From Micromonospora parva (GTDB lineage: Bacteria > Actinomycetota > Actinomycetes > Mycobacteriales > Micromonosporaceae), in contig NZ_JNZS01000001.1 in NCBI RefSeq assembly GCF_000718515.1, positions 124,001 through 188,000 of the forward strand: a DNA stretch of 64,000 nt. Direction: 5' to 3'. Below are positions 51,426-59,544 of this stretch, piece by piece. Position 1 is the stretch's first letter, and every line of letters starts with the position of its first letter. Both the position numbers and the translations under genes were made by a program. The notes below the pieces were generated by a model. The model saw only the letters and a program-made list of their open reading frames with translations, did no database searches and was not told where the DNA came from.

Positions 51426-52102
51426 GAGGCGATCCGGTCCGGCGCGTTCACGCGCCCGTCGCGGACCATGACCTCGCGGTCGGCGTACGCGGCGATCCTC
51501 GCCTCGTGGGTGACCAGGATGACAGTGGTGCCCTGCTCGCGGGCGGCGCCGACCAGCAGGTCCATCACCTGCTCACCGGTGAGCGAGTCGAGCGCGCCGG
51601 TCGGCTCGTCGGCGAAGAGCACCTGCGGCTCGGCGACCAGGCCCCGGGCCAGGGCTACGCGCTGCGCCTGCCCACCGGACAACTCACCCGATCGGCGCTG
51701 TTGCATGCCGTCGAGGCCGAGGCGCTCGAACCAGGTGTACGCCCTGCGCAGCGCCTCGGTCCGGCGTACGCCGCTGAGCAGCATCGGAAGGGCGACGTTC
51801 TCGGCCGCCGTCAGCTCGGGGACGAGCTGGCCGAACTGGAACACGAACCCGAACCGGTCCCGGCGCAGGCTGCTGCGCTCGGTCTCGGCCATGGCGTGGA
51901 CCTTGGCCCCGTCGAAGAGGATCTCGCCGGAGTCGGGCACCAGGATGCCGGCCAGGCAGTGCAGCAGGGTGGACTTGCCCGAGCCGCTGGGGCCCATGAC
52001 GGCGACGATCTCGCCCGCGTCCACGGCGAGGCTGGCGCCGCGCAGGGCGGGGGTCTGACCGAAGGAGAATTCGACGTCACGCGCTTCGATCACGACGCTC
52101 AC
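51422..52102 (-). CDS. ABC transporter ATP-binding protein (LolD/MacB type)
   Basis: A 226-residue ATPase. It has Walker A VMGPSGSGKSTLLHCLAG near residue 37, signature GELSGGQAQRVALARGL near residue 141 and Walker B VLFADEPTGALDS; DEPTGALD is characteristic of FtsX-partner ATPases. The switch His is in VILVTHEARIAAYADR. Start is the GTG at 52102, in GTGA overlap with the PadR gene and with GGAGG just before it; upstream open sequence is not used. It energises the downstream permease. Confidence 0.95.
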   Translation of the reverse strand: MSVVIEARDVEFSFGQTPALRGASLAVDAGEIVAVMGPSGSGKSTLLHCLAGILVPDSGEILFDGAKVHAMAETERSSLRRDRFGFVFQFGQLVPELTAAENVALPMLLSGVRRTEALRRAYTWFERLGLDGMQQRRSGELSGGQAQRVALARGLVAEPQVLFADEPTGALDSLTGEQVMDLLVGAAREQGTTVILVTHEARIAAYADREVMVRDGRVNAPDRIAS

Positions 52103-52623
52103 CGCCGCACCTCCTTCCGCAGGGCGTCCAGTCGGGCGCCGGTCATCTCGATCCACCGGAGGTCCGCCTCCAGGTGGTAGAGGCCGTGGTCGGCGAGCAG
52201 CGCGTCGACCAGGCTGCCGGCGCGCTTGATCTCGGTCAGCTCCCGCATCCGGTGCAGGTGCGCGCTGCGCTGGGTGTCGAGGTATTCGGCGGCCGGTCGG
52301 TCGAGCATCAGCGCGAGCACGACCTTGGCGAAGAGCACCGTCTGTAGGTGCGGCTCCGGGTCGACCGGCTGGGTCAGCCACTGCTCGACCTCGGTCGCCC
52401 CGACGTCGGTGATGATGTAGCGCTTGCGGTCCGGGCCGGAGCCGGGGGCGACGTCGCTGATCACCACCTTGCCGTCGCGGGCCAGTCGGCTGAGGGTGGA
52501 GTAGACCTGGCCGAACGGCAACGGCTTGCCTCGGCCGAAGAAGGCGTCGTAGTCGCGCTTCAGGTCGTAACCGTGGCTGGGCTCCCGTTCGAGGAGGCCG
52601 AGAAGAGTCAGTGGCACGCTCAT
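52099..52623 (-). CDS. PadR family transcriptional regulator
   Basis: A 174-residue regulator. The winged helix is MSVPLTLLGLLEREPSHGYDLKRDYDAFFGRGKPLPFGQVYSTLSRLARDGKVV (shown in part by LLGLLEREPSHGYDLK), with the wing KRYIITDVGATEVEQWL. The C-terminal dimerisation region is helical (ALMLDRPAAEYLDTQRSAHLHRMRELTEI), as in PadR subfamily 1 with the Vir domain. It is the first gene of the three-gene exporter operon and lies next to a strong inverted repeat, so it is probably an autorepressor controlling the pump. Confidence 0.95.
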   Translation of the reverse strand: MSVPLTLLGLLEREPSHGYDLKRDYDAFFGRGKPLPFGQVYSTLSRLARDGKVVISDVAPGSGPDRKRYIITDVGATEVEQWLTQPVDPEPHLQTVLFAKVVLALMLDRPAAEYLDTQRSAHLHRMRELTEIKRAGSLVDALLADHGLYHLEADLRWIEMTGARLDALRKEVRR

Positions 52624-52634
52624 GCCGGAAGACT

Positions 52635-52671
52635 ACACCGAGGGTATACCTCGCGTATATACCCTCGGTGT
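52635..52671. promoter_or_regulatory. PadR operator/promoter with 14-bp perfect inverted repeat
   Basis: ACACCGAGGGTATA (52635-52648) and TATACCCTCGGTGT (52658-52671) are exact reverse complements with a 9-base spacer (CCTCGCGTA). The repeat starts 12 bases before the PadR start codon and contains TATACC sequences that could be a -10 region. Binding by PadR would block the exporter operon. Confidence 0.85.
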
Positions 52672-52727
52672 GTTGCGGGTCGACGCCTGGTCGAGGCGTT
52701 GATGGCGAGGCAATCGGGCTGGCGGGG

Positions 52728-53090
52728 TCAGCCGGTCAGGGCGCGGGCCACCGCGTACCCGGCGGTGGCCGCGGCGAGTCCGGCGGCCACGCTGCCCAGC
52801 ACGTTGGCCAGGGCGAGCAGCCGGTGCCCGCCCCTGGTCAGCCGCAGTGTCTCGTAGCTGAAGGTGGAGTAGGTGGTCAGCGCGCCGCAGAAGCCGGTGC
52901 TGAGCAACGCGCTGACCGCCGGGCCGGCCGGCCATCCGGCCAAGGCGCCGAGCAGCAGCGACCCTGCCACGTTGACCAGCAATGTGCCCCAGGGGAACAC
53001 CGAGGCGTGTCGGGACTGCACGGCCCGGTCGGCGAGGTAGCGCAGCGGCGCGCCGATGGCCGCGCCCAGGGCGATGAGCAGGACGGTCAT
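52728..53090 (-). CDS. crcB: Fluoride efflux transporter CrcB (second paralogue)
   Basis: A 120-residue four-helix membrane protein of the Fluc/CrcB family, a dual-topology fluoride channel. It has [14 protein letters not shown] near residue 9, then [19 protein letters not shown] with the pore Asn, and [19 protein letters not shown] with the Thr/Ser track. The ATG at 53090 overlaps the upstream crcB as ATGA. Paired crcB genes usually form a heterodimer in which each member has one fixed orientation. Confidence 0.94.
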   Translation of the reverse strand: MTVLLIALGAAIGAPLRYLADRAVQSRHASVFPWGTLLVNVAGSLLLGALAGWPAGPAVSALLSTGFCGALTTYSTFSYETLRLTRGGHRLLALANVLGSVAAGLAAATAGYAVARALTG

Positions 53091-53560
53091 CGGGCCGCCC
53101 GGCGCAGCAGCCCGGCGGTGACCGCATCGCCCAGCCCGACCGCGACGAGCGCCCCGAGCACCGTCGCGGCGAGATACGCCAGCGCGGTGCCCGGTGCGCC
53201 CGCGACGATCGCCTGCTGGACGTCGACCGCGTACGTGGAGAAGGTGGTGAACCCGCCGAGCACCCCGACCCCGAGGAACGGGCGCGCCAGCGGGTGCCCA
53301 CCGTCGAGGTGCCCGAGCACCGCCATCAGCACGCCGATCAGCAGGCAACCGGACGTGTTGATGGTGAACGTGGCCCACGGGAAGCCGGTCGGCGGGTGCG
53401 GAACGGCGTGTTGCAGACCGGCCCGGGCCAGCGCGCCGAGCACGCCGCCGGCCGCGATCACCGCGAGAATCGTCGCGGGGCGCGCGGTCAGCTCGCGGCG
53501 GTCGGCGGGGACGCGCAGATCGACGTCGGGGTCGGTACGCGGCTCGAACGGCTCTGGCAC
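53087..53560 (-). CDS. crcB: Fluoride efflux transporter CrcB (first paralogue)
   Basis: A 157-residue CrcB with a 28-residue charged N-terminal extension. It has [13 protein letters not shown], then [24 protein letters not shown], then [20 protein letters not shown]. The GTG at 53560 follows GAGGAGCC. Together with the coupled second gene it should export fluoride. I looked for the fluoride (crcB-motif) riboswitch upstream and did not find it. Confidence 0.93.
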   Translation of the reverse strand: MPEPFEPRTDPDVDLRVPADRRELTARPATILAVIAAGGVLGALARAGLQHAVPHPPTGFPWATFTINTSGCLLIGVLMAVLGHLDGGHPLARPFLGVGVLGGFTTFSTYAVDVQQAIVAGAPGTALAYLAATVLGALVAVGLGDAVTAGLLRRAAR

Positions 53561-53636
53561 GGCTCCTCAGCGTAGTGCCGGCGTCAGCGGCGTCAGCACT
53601 GCCGTCGGCTTGCCGCGCTGCCGGCGGAGGGTGGTG

Positions 53637-54395
53637 TCAGCGCACTGCCGCCACCGCGGCGTCCGGGCCGCCGCGCCAGAGCGTGCCGACCTCGCGGAAA
53701 CCGGCGGCGGTGAGCGCGGCGAGGTGCCAGGAGACCGGTGGGTTCCACTCGGGGCTGTGCCCGGTCGGGTAGATCGCGTGACGCCGGGCGACCAGCGGGG
53801 CGAGCGCCGGATCGGCGCCGGCCCGCTCCCACCAGTCCGACCAGGACAGCATCGAGCCGGCGGCGTACCGGGCGTTGCGCCGGTCACGGGCCCGGTCCAT
53901 CAGCCGCTTGGTCAGCTCCGGCAGGGTGTCGTCCGGCATGTGGTCGGCGTTGACGAAGACGCCGCCCGGGCGCAGCACGTCGCGCACCTCGGCGTAGAGC
54001 TGCCCGATCCGGTCGGCCGGCAGCCAGTGCAGGGCGGTGGCGGTGAGGACGGCGTCGTACTCGCGGTGGGGGAGCGCGGAGTGCCATTCGGGGGTGCCGA
54101 GGTCGGCCGTGATGATGGTGGCCCGGTCGGCCAGCGAGGCGCTGGCGATGGCGAGCAGCGCCGGGTCGAGGTCGACGAGGGTCGTCTGCGCGGTGGGGAA
54201 GCGGTCGAGGGTCCGCAGCGAGATGGTGCCGGTGCCGCCGGCCAGGTCGAGCACGCGCGGTGCCCGGCCGTCGATGACCGCGTCGACGGTGTCGAGCATC
54301 GCGGCGAACCGGTGTTCCCGGTCCGGGAGGTAGGCCTCCTGCTGGCGGTCCCAGCTTTCCTGCCAGGCCCAGGGATCCTCGATGTAAGGAGTCAT
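53637..54395 (-). CDS. SAM-dependent methyltransferase (trans-aconitate/UbiE-like class I)
   Basis: A 252-residue enzyme. Motif I is RVLDLAGGTGTISLRTLDRF near residue 49, the acidic residue for ribose is TLVDLDPALLAIA, motif II YDAVLTATALHWLPADRI, and motif III LRPGGVFVNADHMPDDTLP. The start EDPWAWQESWDRQQEAYLPDREHRFAAML is typical of an actinobacterial methyltransferase group with unknown substrate. The ATG at 54395 has AGGAGT beside its start region in the coding strand only weakly, so initiation may be leaderless. Confidence 0.88.
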   Translation of the reverse strand: MTPYIEDPWAWQESWDRQQEAYLPDREHRFAAMLDTVDAVIDGRAPRVLDLAGGTGTISLRTLDRFPTAQTTLVDLDPALLAIASASLADRATIITADLGTPEWHSALPHREYDAVLTATALHWLPADRIGQLYAEVRDVLRPGGVFVNADHMPDDTLPELTKRLMDRARDRRNARYAAGSMLSWSDWWERAGADPALAPLVARRHAIYPTGHSPEWNPPVSWHLAALTAAGFREVGTLWRGGPDAAVAAVR

Positions 54396-54438
54396 GGCGA
54401 TCAGGCTAGTTACGCGACGAGTGCGTTGTCCAGACCTT

Positions 54439-54457
54439 GTTGCACATCTTTTGCAAC
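54439..54457. promoter_or_regulatory. GTTGCA-N7-TGCAAC inverted repeat upstream of the methyltransferase
   Basis: GTTGCA (54439-54444) and TGCAAC (54452-54457) are exact inverted arms with a 7-base AT-rich spacer, 44 bases before the methyltransferase start. Such symmetric sites usually bind a dimeric regulator. Which protein binds is unknown; no regulator gene is adjacent on this strand. Confidence 0.5.
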
Positions 54458-54488
54458 TGCGAGAAGATGGCGGGGCGATGATCAGAGC

Positions 54489-54523
54489 GACGCCGGGCCG
54501 GCGCTTCCGCCCGGCCCGGCGTC
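54489..54523 (-). terminator. Strong hairpin terminator of the MFS gene
   Basis: GACGCCGGGCCGG (54489-54501) and CCGGCCCGGCGTC (54511-54523) form a perfect 13-bp GC stem with a 9-base loop, 15 bases beyond the MFS stop. There is no U-run, as is usual for actinobacterial terminators. Confidence 0.8.
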
Positions 54524-54537
54524 CTCGTCCCGCGCCG

Positions 54538-55758
54538 TCAGACCGCGGCGTCCACCAGGCTCTCGTCGGCCCGGGTCGGCTCGTCGCGACGGGCCAACCG
54601 CAGCGCTCCGAGCAGGACGCCCAGGCCGGCCAGAGTGAGCGCGGCACCGGCCCAGATCGGCGAGGTGTAGCCGAGCCCGGCGGCGATGGTCACACCGCCG
54701 ATCCAGGCGCCCAGCGCGTTGCCGAGGTTGAACGCGGCGATGTTCGCCCCGGAGGCCAGAGTTGGTGCCTGCTGGGCGTACCGCATGATCCGCATTTGCA
54801 GCGGCGGCACGGTGGCGAAGCCGAACCCGCCCATCAGCACCAGCGCGACGATGGTCAGCACCGGGTTGGTGGCGGTCAGCGCGAAGCCGACGAGCACCAC
54901 GGTGAGCACCGCCAGGACGGTGACCAGGGTGCGCGACAGGGACCGGTCCGCCGCCCGGCCGCCGAGCAGGTTGCCCGCGAAGAGCCCGGCTCCGAAGAGC
55001 ACCAGCAGCCACGGCACCGTGCTGGAGGCGAAGCCGCTGACCTCGGTGAGCGTGTAGGCGATGTAGGTGAACGCGCCGAACATCCCACCGAAACCCAGGA
55101 CGGTGATCACCAGGGAGAGCCAGACCTGGGCGTGGGTGAAGGCGCGCAACTCGCCGCGCAGCCCGCCGGCCGGCCGGTCGGCGTCGGCGGTGTCGCCCGC
55201 CGGGATGAGCGCTGCCAGCCCGACCAGGGCGACCACGCCGATGGCGGTGATCGCCCAGAACGTCGACCGCCAGCCGAAGTGCTGCCCGAGGAAGGTGCCG
55301 AAGGGCACGCCGAGCACGTTGGCGATGGTCAGGCCGGCGAACATCATGGCGATGGCACCCGCCCGGCGCGCGGGTGCGACCAGGCCGGCGGCGACCACCG
55401 CGCCGATGCCGAAGAACGCGCCGTGGCAGAGCGCGGCGACGATCCGGCCGGCCATCATCACGGCGTAGTCGCCGGCGATCGCGGAGAGCAGGTTGCCGAT
55501 GATGAAGAGCACCATCAGGCCGAGCAGGACCGGTTTGCGCGGCAGTCGGGTGACCGCCGCGGTGAGGGCGACCCCGCCGACGGCCACGCTGAGCGCGTAG
55601 CCGGAGATCAACCAGCCGGCCACCGGTTCGGTGACCGCGAAGTCGGCGGCCACCTCGGGCAACAGCCCCATGATGACGAACTCGGTGAGCCCGATGCCGA
55701 AGGCGCCGATGGCCAGCGCGATCAGGCCGGGCGGCAGGGACTTGTGGCGTACGGACAT
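54538..55758 (-). CDS. MFS efflux transporter (DHA1, sugar/drug efflux type)
   Basis: A 406-residue permease with 12 predicted helices. The start PPGLIALAIGAFGIGLTEFVIMGLLPEVAADFAV, motif A-like region LTRLPRKPVLLGLMVLFIIGNLLSAIA, and LCHGAFFGIGAVVAAGLVAPARRAGAIAMMFAGLTIANVLGVPFGTFLGQ identify the DHA1 AraJ/SotB/CmlA-like branch. The ATG at 55758 is taken after GGGAAG; upstream open sequence covers the divergent promoter. It diverges from a MarR gene and is its likely target; it probably exports a drug or small metabolite. Confidence 0.92.
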   Translation of the reverse strand: MSVRHKSLPPGLIALAIGAFGIGLTEFVIMGLLPEVAADFAVTEPVAGWLISGYALSVAVGGVALTAAVTRLPRKPVLLGLMVLFIIGNLLSAIAGDYAVMMAGRIVAALCHGAFFGIGAVVAAGLVAPARRAGAIAMMFAGLTIANVLGVPFGTFLGQHFGWRSTFWAITAIGVVALVGLAALIPAGDTADADRPAGGLRGELRAFTHAQVWLSLVITVLGFGGMFGAFTYIAYTLTEVSGFASSTVPWLLVLFGAGLFAGNLLGGRAADRSLSRTLVTVLAVLTVVLVGFALTATNPVLTIVALVLMGGFGFATVPPLQMRIMRYAQQAPTLASGANIAAFNLGNALGAWIGGVTIAAGLGYTSPIWAGAALTLAGLGVLLGALRLARRDEPTRADESLVDAAV

Positions 55759-55789
55759 GGTCTTCCCGTCGAGAGGGGGCAGATGTGAG

Positions 55790-55849
55790 GCGTGTGCAAC
55801 TACACGCGCCAGCAACGAGATACTTGCACGCGCTTTATATCGGCGCAAG
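55790..55849. promoter_or_regulatory. Divergent MFS/MarR control region with two inverted repeats
   Basis: Two symmetric sites lie between the divergent genes: GCGTGT-N6-ACACGC (55790-55807) and CTTGC-N17-GCAAG (55823-55849), the latter around the AT-rich CTTTATAT, a likely -10 zone. MarR dimers bind such palindromes in divergent promoters, so mutual control of the pump and the regulator is inferred. Confidence 0.6.
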
Positions 55850-55893
55850 CGTGGTAGCCTGGCATCCGTTCAGATCACACCGAGGAGGCAGCC

Positions 55894-56343
55894 ATGGGCA
55901 TCGCGGACGACGCGGTCGAGATCCGCGCCCAGGGTTGGCGCACCCTCGCCGCCCTGCACGGGCTGATCGAGACGTCCCTGGAACGCGCCCTACAGGCCGG
56001 CCACGACCTCTCCGTCGTCGAATACACGGTGCTCGACGCGCTGTCCCGCCAGGACGGCTGGCACATGCGGATGAGCCAGCTCGCCCGCGCCGCCGCGCTC
56101 TCCGGCAGCGCCACCACCCGGCTGGTCACCCGCCTCGAACAGCGGGGGCTGCTCACCCGGATCCTCTGCGCCGACGACCGGCGCGGCATCTACACCGAGC
56201 TGACCCCGGCCGGCTCCGAGCTGCTCGCCCAGACCCGACCGACCCACGACCGGGTGCTCACCGAGGCGCTCGCCCAAGCGGAGGCCACCCCCGAGCTGGC
56301 ACCACTGGTCGACGCCCTGCACCGGCTGCCCGCCGCCCGCTGA
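55894..56343 (+). CDS. MarR family transcriptional regulator
   Basis: A 149-residue winged-helix regulator. It has the central YTVLDALSRQDGWHMRMSQLARAAALSGSATTRLVTRLEQRGLLTRILCADDRRGIYTELTPAG motif (recognition helix SATTRLVTRLEQ, wing DDRRGIY). The flanking helices form the dimer interface. GAGGAGGCAGCC precedes the ATG at 55894. It diverges from the MFS pump gene and probably represses it until a ligand binds. Confidence 0.94.
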   Translation: MGIADDAVEIRAQGWRTLAALHGLIETSLERALQAGHDLSVVEYTVLDALSRQDGWHMRMSQLARAAALSGSATTRLVTRLEQRGLLTRILCADDRRGIYTELTPAGSELLAQTRPTHDRVLTEALAQAEATPELAPLVDALHRLPAAR

Positions 56344-56421
56344 CCGCCCCGCCGGCCGGCGCGACGGCGGGCGTACGGTACCCGCAGCCCCACCGGGACC
56401 GTCGCGCCAAGGAGGCAGCCG

Positions 56422-57744
56422 ATGCAGGACCGCACCCCTCGTCCGGAGGAGCTGGAGCCGATCGAGCGCGCCGGCATCGACGAGCTGCGCGCCCTGCAAC
56501 GCGACCGACTGCGCTGGTCGCTGCGGCACGCGTACGACAACGTGCCGCACTACCGGCGGGCGTTCGACGCGGTCGGGGTGCACCCCGACGACTGCCGGGA
56601 TCTCGACGACCTGGCCCGCTTCCCGTTCACCGGCAAGGCCGAGCTGCGGGAGAACTACCCATTCGGCATGTTCGCCGTACCCCGGGAGCGGGTGGCCCGC
56701 CTGCACGCCTCCTCCGGCACCACCGGCCGCCCGACGGTGGTCGGCTACACCCGCGACGACCTGCGCATCTGGGCGCGCCTGATGGCCCGCTCGATCCGCG
56801 CCTCCGGCGGCCGGCCGGGTGACCGGGTGCACGTCGCGTACGGCTACGGGCTCTTCACCGGCGGTCTGGGCGCGCACTACGGGGCTGAAGAGTTGGGCTG
56901 CACCGTCATCCCGGTCTCCGGTGGCATGACCGAGCGTCAGGTCATGCTGATCCGCGACTTCGAACCCGAGGTCATCATGGTCACGCCCAGCTACCTGCTG
57001 GCCATCGTGGACGAGATGCGCCGCCAGGGCATCGACCCGCGGTCCACCTCGCTGCGGGTGGGCATCTTCGGGGCCGAGCCGTGGACCGAGGACATGCGCC
57101 GGGAGATCGAGCAGCAGCTGGACATCCACGCCGTCGACATCTACGGGCTCTCCGAGGTGATGGGTCCCGGTGTGGCGACCGAGTGCGTCGAGACCAAGGA
57201 CGGGCTGCACCTCTGGGAGGACCACTTCTACCCGGAGATCATCGACCCGGTCACCGGGGCCGTGCTGCCCGACGGCGAGCGCGGTGAGCTGGTGTTGACC
57301 TCGCTGAGCAAGGAGGCGATGCCGGTCGTGCGCTACCGCACCCGCGACCTGACCCGGCTGCTGCCCGGCACCGCCCGGCCGATGCGCCGGATCGAGAAGA
57401 TCACCGGCCGGACCGACGACATGATGATCCTGCGCGGGGTGAACATCTTCCCCACCCAGATCGAGGAGCTGATCCTGCGGATTCCGCAGTTGTCGCCGCA
57501 CTTCCAGTGCGTCCTCGACCGGCACGGCCGGCTGGACACCCTCACGGTGCGGGTGGAGCGGCGCGCCGGCGTCGCCGTGGATGCCGCCGACCGGGCCGGC
57601 GGCACGCTGGTGCAGCTGGTGAAGAACACCATCGGCGTGAGCGTGGCGGTCGAGGTGCTCGCCCCGGACACTGTGGAACGGTCGATGGGCAAGATGCGCC
57701 GCATCGTCGACCAGCGGCCCACCTCGACGTCGAACCCGACATAG
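56422..57744 (+). CDS. paaK: Phenylacetate--CoA ligase
   Basis: A 440-residue acyl-adenylate-forming enzyme that activates phenylacetate, or a similar aryl acid, to its CoA thioester. The P-loop-like motif is LHASSGTTGRPTVVGYT near residue 95, followed by IYGLSEVMGPGVATEC near residue 238, VVRYRTRDLTRLL, and GRTDDMMILRGVNIFPTQIEELIL near residue 335; the C-terminal Lys is in SMGKMRRI. AAGGAGG precedes the ATG. No other paa genes are adjacent, so it may serve another pathway. Confidence 0.94.
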   Translation: MQDRTPRPEELEPIERAGIDELRALQRDRLRWSLRHAYDNVPHYRRAFDAVGVHPDDCRDLDDLARFPFTGKAELRENYPFGMFAVPRERVARLHASSGTTGRPTVVGYTRDDLRIWARLMARSIRASGGRPGDRVHVAYGYGLFTGGLGAHYGAEELGCTVIPVSGGMTERQVMLIRDFEPEVIMVTPSYLLAIVDEMRRQGIDPRSTSLRVGIFGAEPWTEDMRREIEQQLDIHAVDIYGLSEVMGPGVATECVETKDGLHLWEDHFYPEIIDPVTGAVLPDGERGELVLTSLSKEAMPVVRYRTRDLTRLLPGTARPMRRIEKITGRTDDMMILRGVNIFPTQIEELILRIPQLSPHFQCVLDRHGRLDTLTVRVERRAGVAVDAADRAGGTLVQLVKNTIGVSVAVEVLAPDTVERSMGKMRRIVDQRPTSTSNPT

Positions 57745-57754
57745 GATCCCGCGC

Positions 57755-58861
57755 ATGCGTGTGCTGGTGGTCTCCGCCCCGCTCGTCGGGCACGTCTTCC
57801 CACTGGTGCCGCTCGCGGTCGCGCTGCGCGACGCCGGCCACGACGTGCTGGTGGCCACCGGCGGTGGGGGCCTGGCCGCCGCCGAGGCCGGTCTGTCGGT
57901 GCACGACATCGCGCCGGGCTTCGACTTCGGGCGGATCGCGCTGCGGGTCTTCCCCCGCCATCCGCTGATCGCCCGCGCGGAGCTGGCCGGCACCGCCGGC
58001 ACCCGGGGCGCCGGCCTGCTGTTCGGCGCGCTCAACGACCAGCTCACCGACCCGGTGGTCGCGCTGGCCACCGACTGGCGGCCGCATCTGGTGGTGTACG
58101 AGCCGTTCGCGGTCGCCGGTGCGGTCGCCGCCGCGCGCCTCGACGTGCCGGCCGTACGCCAGGAGAACGCCCTCTTCGACGGCCGGGATCTGGTCCGCGC
58201 CACCGTCGCCCGACTCGGCGGTGCGCTGCGCCGCCACGGCCTCACCGAGCTGCCCGCGCCGGCCGCCGCCCTGGCCGTGGCCCCGCCCAGCGTTGCCACG
58301 CAGGGCGGCTGGCCGATGCGCTACTCGTCCTACGTGGGCGGTGGCCAGCTGCCGGACTGGCTGCGCGAGCCGGGTGACCGCCAGCGGATCCTGGTCACCC
58401 GCAGCACCCTGACCGGCCCCGGCGACCGGGGGCCGATGCCCGCCGTGGTGGCCGCCGCCGCCGAGGTGGACGCGGAGATCGTGCTGGTCCGTCCCGACGA
58501 ACGGTCGGCCCGCTCGGTGCCCGGCAACGTCCGGGTGGTCGACTGGATCCCCCTCGACGAGGCGTTGCCGGCGAGCACGGCGCTGGTGCACCACGGTGGG
58601 GCGGGCAGCGTCCTCGGTGCCCTCGCCGCCGGCCTGCCCCAACTGGCCACCACGGGTCCCGGGGACCGGCGGCACAACGCCGAGCTGGTGGCCCGCCGGG
58701 GCGCCGGTCTGGCGCTGCGTCCCCGCGACATCACCGCGCGGGCCCTGACCCAGCTGCTCACCGACGAGCGCCTGCGTACCGCCGCCGCACAGGTCAGCCG
58801 CGAGATCGCCGGGATGCCGGCACCGACCGACCTGGTCGCGCGGCTGACGGCACTGGTCTGA
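57755..58861 (+). CDS. Glycosyltransferase, GT1 (macrolide/flavonoid type)
   Basis: A 368-residue GT-B fold enzyme. The N-domain begins RVLVVSAPLVGHVFPLVPLAVALRDAGHDVLVATG, with HDIAPGFDF. The C-domain carries the nucleotide-sugar motif VRVVDWIPLDEALPASTALVHHGGAGSVLGALAAGLPQL near residue 255, with HHGGAGS diagnostic for the YjiC/EryCIII group. It attaches a sugar to a small molecule or lipid; acceptor and donor are unknown. It starts 11 bases after paaK and may be co-transcribed with it. Confidence 0.9.
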   Translation: MRVLVVSAPLVGHVFPLVPLAVALRDAGHDVLVATGGGGLAAAEAGLSVHDIAPGFDFGRIALRVFPRHPLIARAELAGTAGTRGAGLLFGALNDQLTDPVVALATDWRPHLVVYEPFAVAGAVAAARLDVPAVRQENALFDGRDLVRATVARLGGALRRHGLTELPAPAAALAVAPPSVATQGGWPMRYSSYVGGGQLPDWLREPGDRQRILVTRSTLTGPGDRGPMPAVVAAAAEVDAEIVLVRPDERSARSVPGNVRVVDWIPLDEALPASTALVHHGGAGSVLGALAAGLPQLATTGPGDRRHNAELVARRGAGLALRPRDITARALTQLLTDERLRTAAAQVSREIAGMPAPTDLVARLTALV

Positions 58862-58916
58862 CGCCCGCTGGGCGTGGCCACCCCGGACTGTCGCCCGGCT
58901 GCGGCAGGATGACCGG

Positions 58917-59483
58917 ATGCGACACGTCGTGCTGTTTCACTCCGTGTACGGGCTGCGCCCCGCCGTGCGCGCCGCCGCCGACCGGTTGCGCGCCGCCGGG
59001 CACCAGGTCAGCACCCCCGACCTGTACGGCGTCCCGGCCGCCGACACCGTCGAGGAGGGCTTCGCGCTGCTCGACAAGATCGGCCAGGAGGTGGTGCTGG
59101 ACCGGGCCCGGGCCGCGCTGCGTGACCTGCCACCGCAGACCGTGCTCGCCGGCTTCTCGATGGGCGCCGGGGTGGCCGGGGCGCTGCTGGCCGAGCGCCC
59201 CGACGCCGCCGGTCTGCTCCTGCTGCACGGCACCGGTGGGGCCCCGGACGCGGTCCGACCCGGGTTGCCGGTGCAGCTGCACCTCGCCGACCCCGACCCG
59301 TACGACGTCCCGGACGAGGTCGACGAGTGGCAGCGGGCCATGACCGGCGCCGGCGCCGACCTGACGGTGTTCCGCTATCCCGGGGTGGGCCACCTGTTCA
59401 CCGATCCGGAGGTGGCTGAGTATTCGCCGGACGCCAGCGCGGCGGCCTGGCCGCGCGTGCTGGCCTTCCTGGCCGCTTGCTGA
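58917..59483 (+). CDS. Dienelactone-hydrolase family protein
   Basis: A 188-residue alpha/beta-hydrolase. It has the N-terminal VVLFHSVYGLRPAVRAAADRLRAAGHQVSTPDLYGV, the nucleophile elbow LAGFSMGAGVAGALLAE (Ser in place of the Cys of classical dienelactone hydrolases), Asp in LHLADPDPYDVP, and His in YPGVGHLFTDP. The triad is complete, so it is probably an esterase. No signal peptide. It lies 55 bases after the glycosyltransferase gene on the same strand. Confidence 0.88.
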   Translation: MRHVVLFHSVYGLRPAVRAAADRLRAAGHQVSTPDLYGVPAADTVEEGFALLDKIGQEVVLDRARAALRDLPPQTVLAGFSMGAGVAGALLAERPDAAGLLLLHGTGGAPDAVRPGLPVQLHLADPDPYDVPDEVDEWQRAMTGAGADLTVFRYPGVGHLFTDPEVAEYSPDASAAAWPRVLAFLAAC

Positions 59484-59544
59484 TCACCAGGCCCGGGGGC
59501 GTGACCTCGTCGCCCTGGCCGGTCGGCTGAGCCGCCGACCCCGC

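Noticed and set aside
53561..53636. Fluoride riboswitch before the crcB pair
   Set aside because: The conserved GGNGAUG and pseudoknot segments are not visible in the short leader.
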